From a bacterium HR39 (lineage in GTDB: Bacteria > Pseudomonadota > Alphaproteobacteria > Geminicoccales > Geminicoccaceae), in assembly GCA_002898955.1 (NCBI GenBank), contig BEIP01000134.1, positions 1 to 5,216 of the forward strand: DNA of 5,216 nucleotides. Reading direction: 5' to 3'. Positions within the stretch are counted from its first letter, which is position 1. Every line of letters starts with the position of its first letter. Below, in pieces: positions 4,897 to 5,216 of the stretch. Position numbers and translations under genes: made by a program. The notes under the pieces were generated by a model, which was given only the letters and a program-made list of their open reading frames with translations, made no database searches and was not told the origin of the DNA.

Positions 4897-5216
4897 TCAT
4901 GCGTGGGTGATCGGACGCATCTCGCCGGTGAGCGGGATCATCGGCGCGATGCCGTTCTCGACGATGTCCATCCGTGGCCATTCGCGGCCCTCCTCCACCG
5001 TCCACTGGCCGCCCACCAGCGGCGTCTTGGCGATGTTGGGCACCGGCCCGGTGCGGAAGTCGATGTGACCGACGATGGTATCGAGCGCCGTGGTGGCGAT
5101 GGCGTCGCGGATGCTCTCGGGGCTGTCGAGGTCCTCGGCCCGCTTCAGCGCATCCAGGGCCACCTCGAACAGCGAGTGCTTGAAGCCGAGCGGCATGGTC
5201 CACGGCCGCCCCGTCG
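4897..5216 (-). CDS. ABC transporter substrate-binding protein, branched-chain amino acid type (N-terminus cut by right edge)
   Basis: Only the last 105 residues are present; the frame is open to the right edge and continues upstream of the window. The stretch TGRPWTMPLGFKHSLFEVALDALKR, then SPESIRDAIATTALDTIVGHIDF (about 34-56 of the visible part) and VPNIAKTPLVGGQW match the C-terminal lobe of periplasmic Peripla_BP_6 (LivK-like) proteins: an aromatic-rich GFKH helix, an AI..T..dTivG segment and the terminal N.aKTPLVGGQW. An ATG at 5196 is internal, because family similarity continues upstream of it. The protein should be periplasmic and feed a LivHMGF-type ABC importer. Members of this family bind aromatic acids in some soil bacteria such as Rhodopseudomonas palustris, which would suit the neighbours. 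It is followed by a 91-base gap and then the tautomerase, on the same strand. Confidence 0.88.
   Translation of the reverse strand, partial: TGRPWTMPLGFKHSLFEVALDALKRAEDLDSPESIRDAIATTALDTIVGHIDFRTGPVPNIAKTPLVGGQWTVEEGREWPRMDIVENGIAPMIPLTGEMRPITHA

Noticed and set aside
4796..5203. 135-codon open frame on the minus strand overlapping the binding-protein end
   Set aside because: It is Arg/His/Gly-rich with no family match. The adjacent frame encodes a clear Peripla_BP_6 C-terminus ending at 4897.

Overview
The window is GC-rich and densely coded, with short intergenic gaps, 4-base gene overlaps and strong GGAGG-type ribosome binding sites. The protein families are a TRAP transporter, a periplasmic binding protein of the branched-chain amino acid type, and aromatic ring-cleavage dioxygenases. 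Together they suggest a free-living, high-GC proteobacterium, most likely an alphaproteobacterium, but nothing here fixes the taxon. No RNA genes, CRISPR arrays or mobile elements were seen, and no stretch longer than about 110 bases lacks a gene.

Left part (1-2516, minus strand): a complete tripartite TRAP transporter operon read leftward, in the order solute-binding protein (DctP type), small permease (DctQ type), large permease (DctM type). Both junctions are ATGA overlaps. The large permease runs off the left edge after 359 codons.

Centre (2517-2617): a compact divergent control region. A 37-bp imperfect inverted repeat (2551-2587, 15 of 17 arm positions paired) contains two face-to-face sigma-70-like promoters, one per strand, related by the dyad symmetry. 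One would drive the TRAP operon, the other the dioxygenase gene on the plus strand.

Right of centre (2618-3649, plus strand): a bicupin gentisate 1,2-dioxygenase-type protein with the family's metal-binding and substrate residues. It stands alone and is followed by a 111-base convergent gap with a GC-rich hairpin.

Right part (3761-5216, minus strand): three co-directional genes, probably an operon. They encode the C-terminal end of an ABC-transporter substrate-binding protein (start beyond the right edge), a 74-residue tautomerase with the catalytic N-terminal proline, and a DODA/YgiD-like extradiol dioxygenase that begins only 4 bases after the tautomerase stop.

Reading (inference): this is part of an aromatic-compound catabolic locus. 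It has two uptake systems (TRAP and ABC), two unrelated ring-cleavage enzymes (a cupin gentisate-type and a LigB-superfamily extradiol type) and a tautomerase suited to ring-cleavage products. The TRAP transporter probably imports gentisate or a related hydroxybenzoate. The maleylpyruvate isomerase, fumarylpyruvate hydrolase and regulator expected for a gentisate pathway are not in the window.
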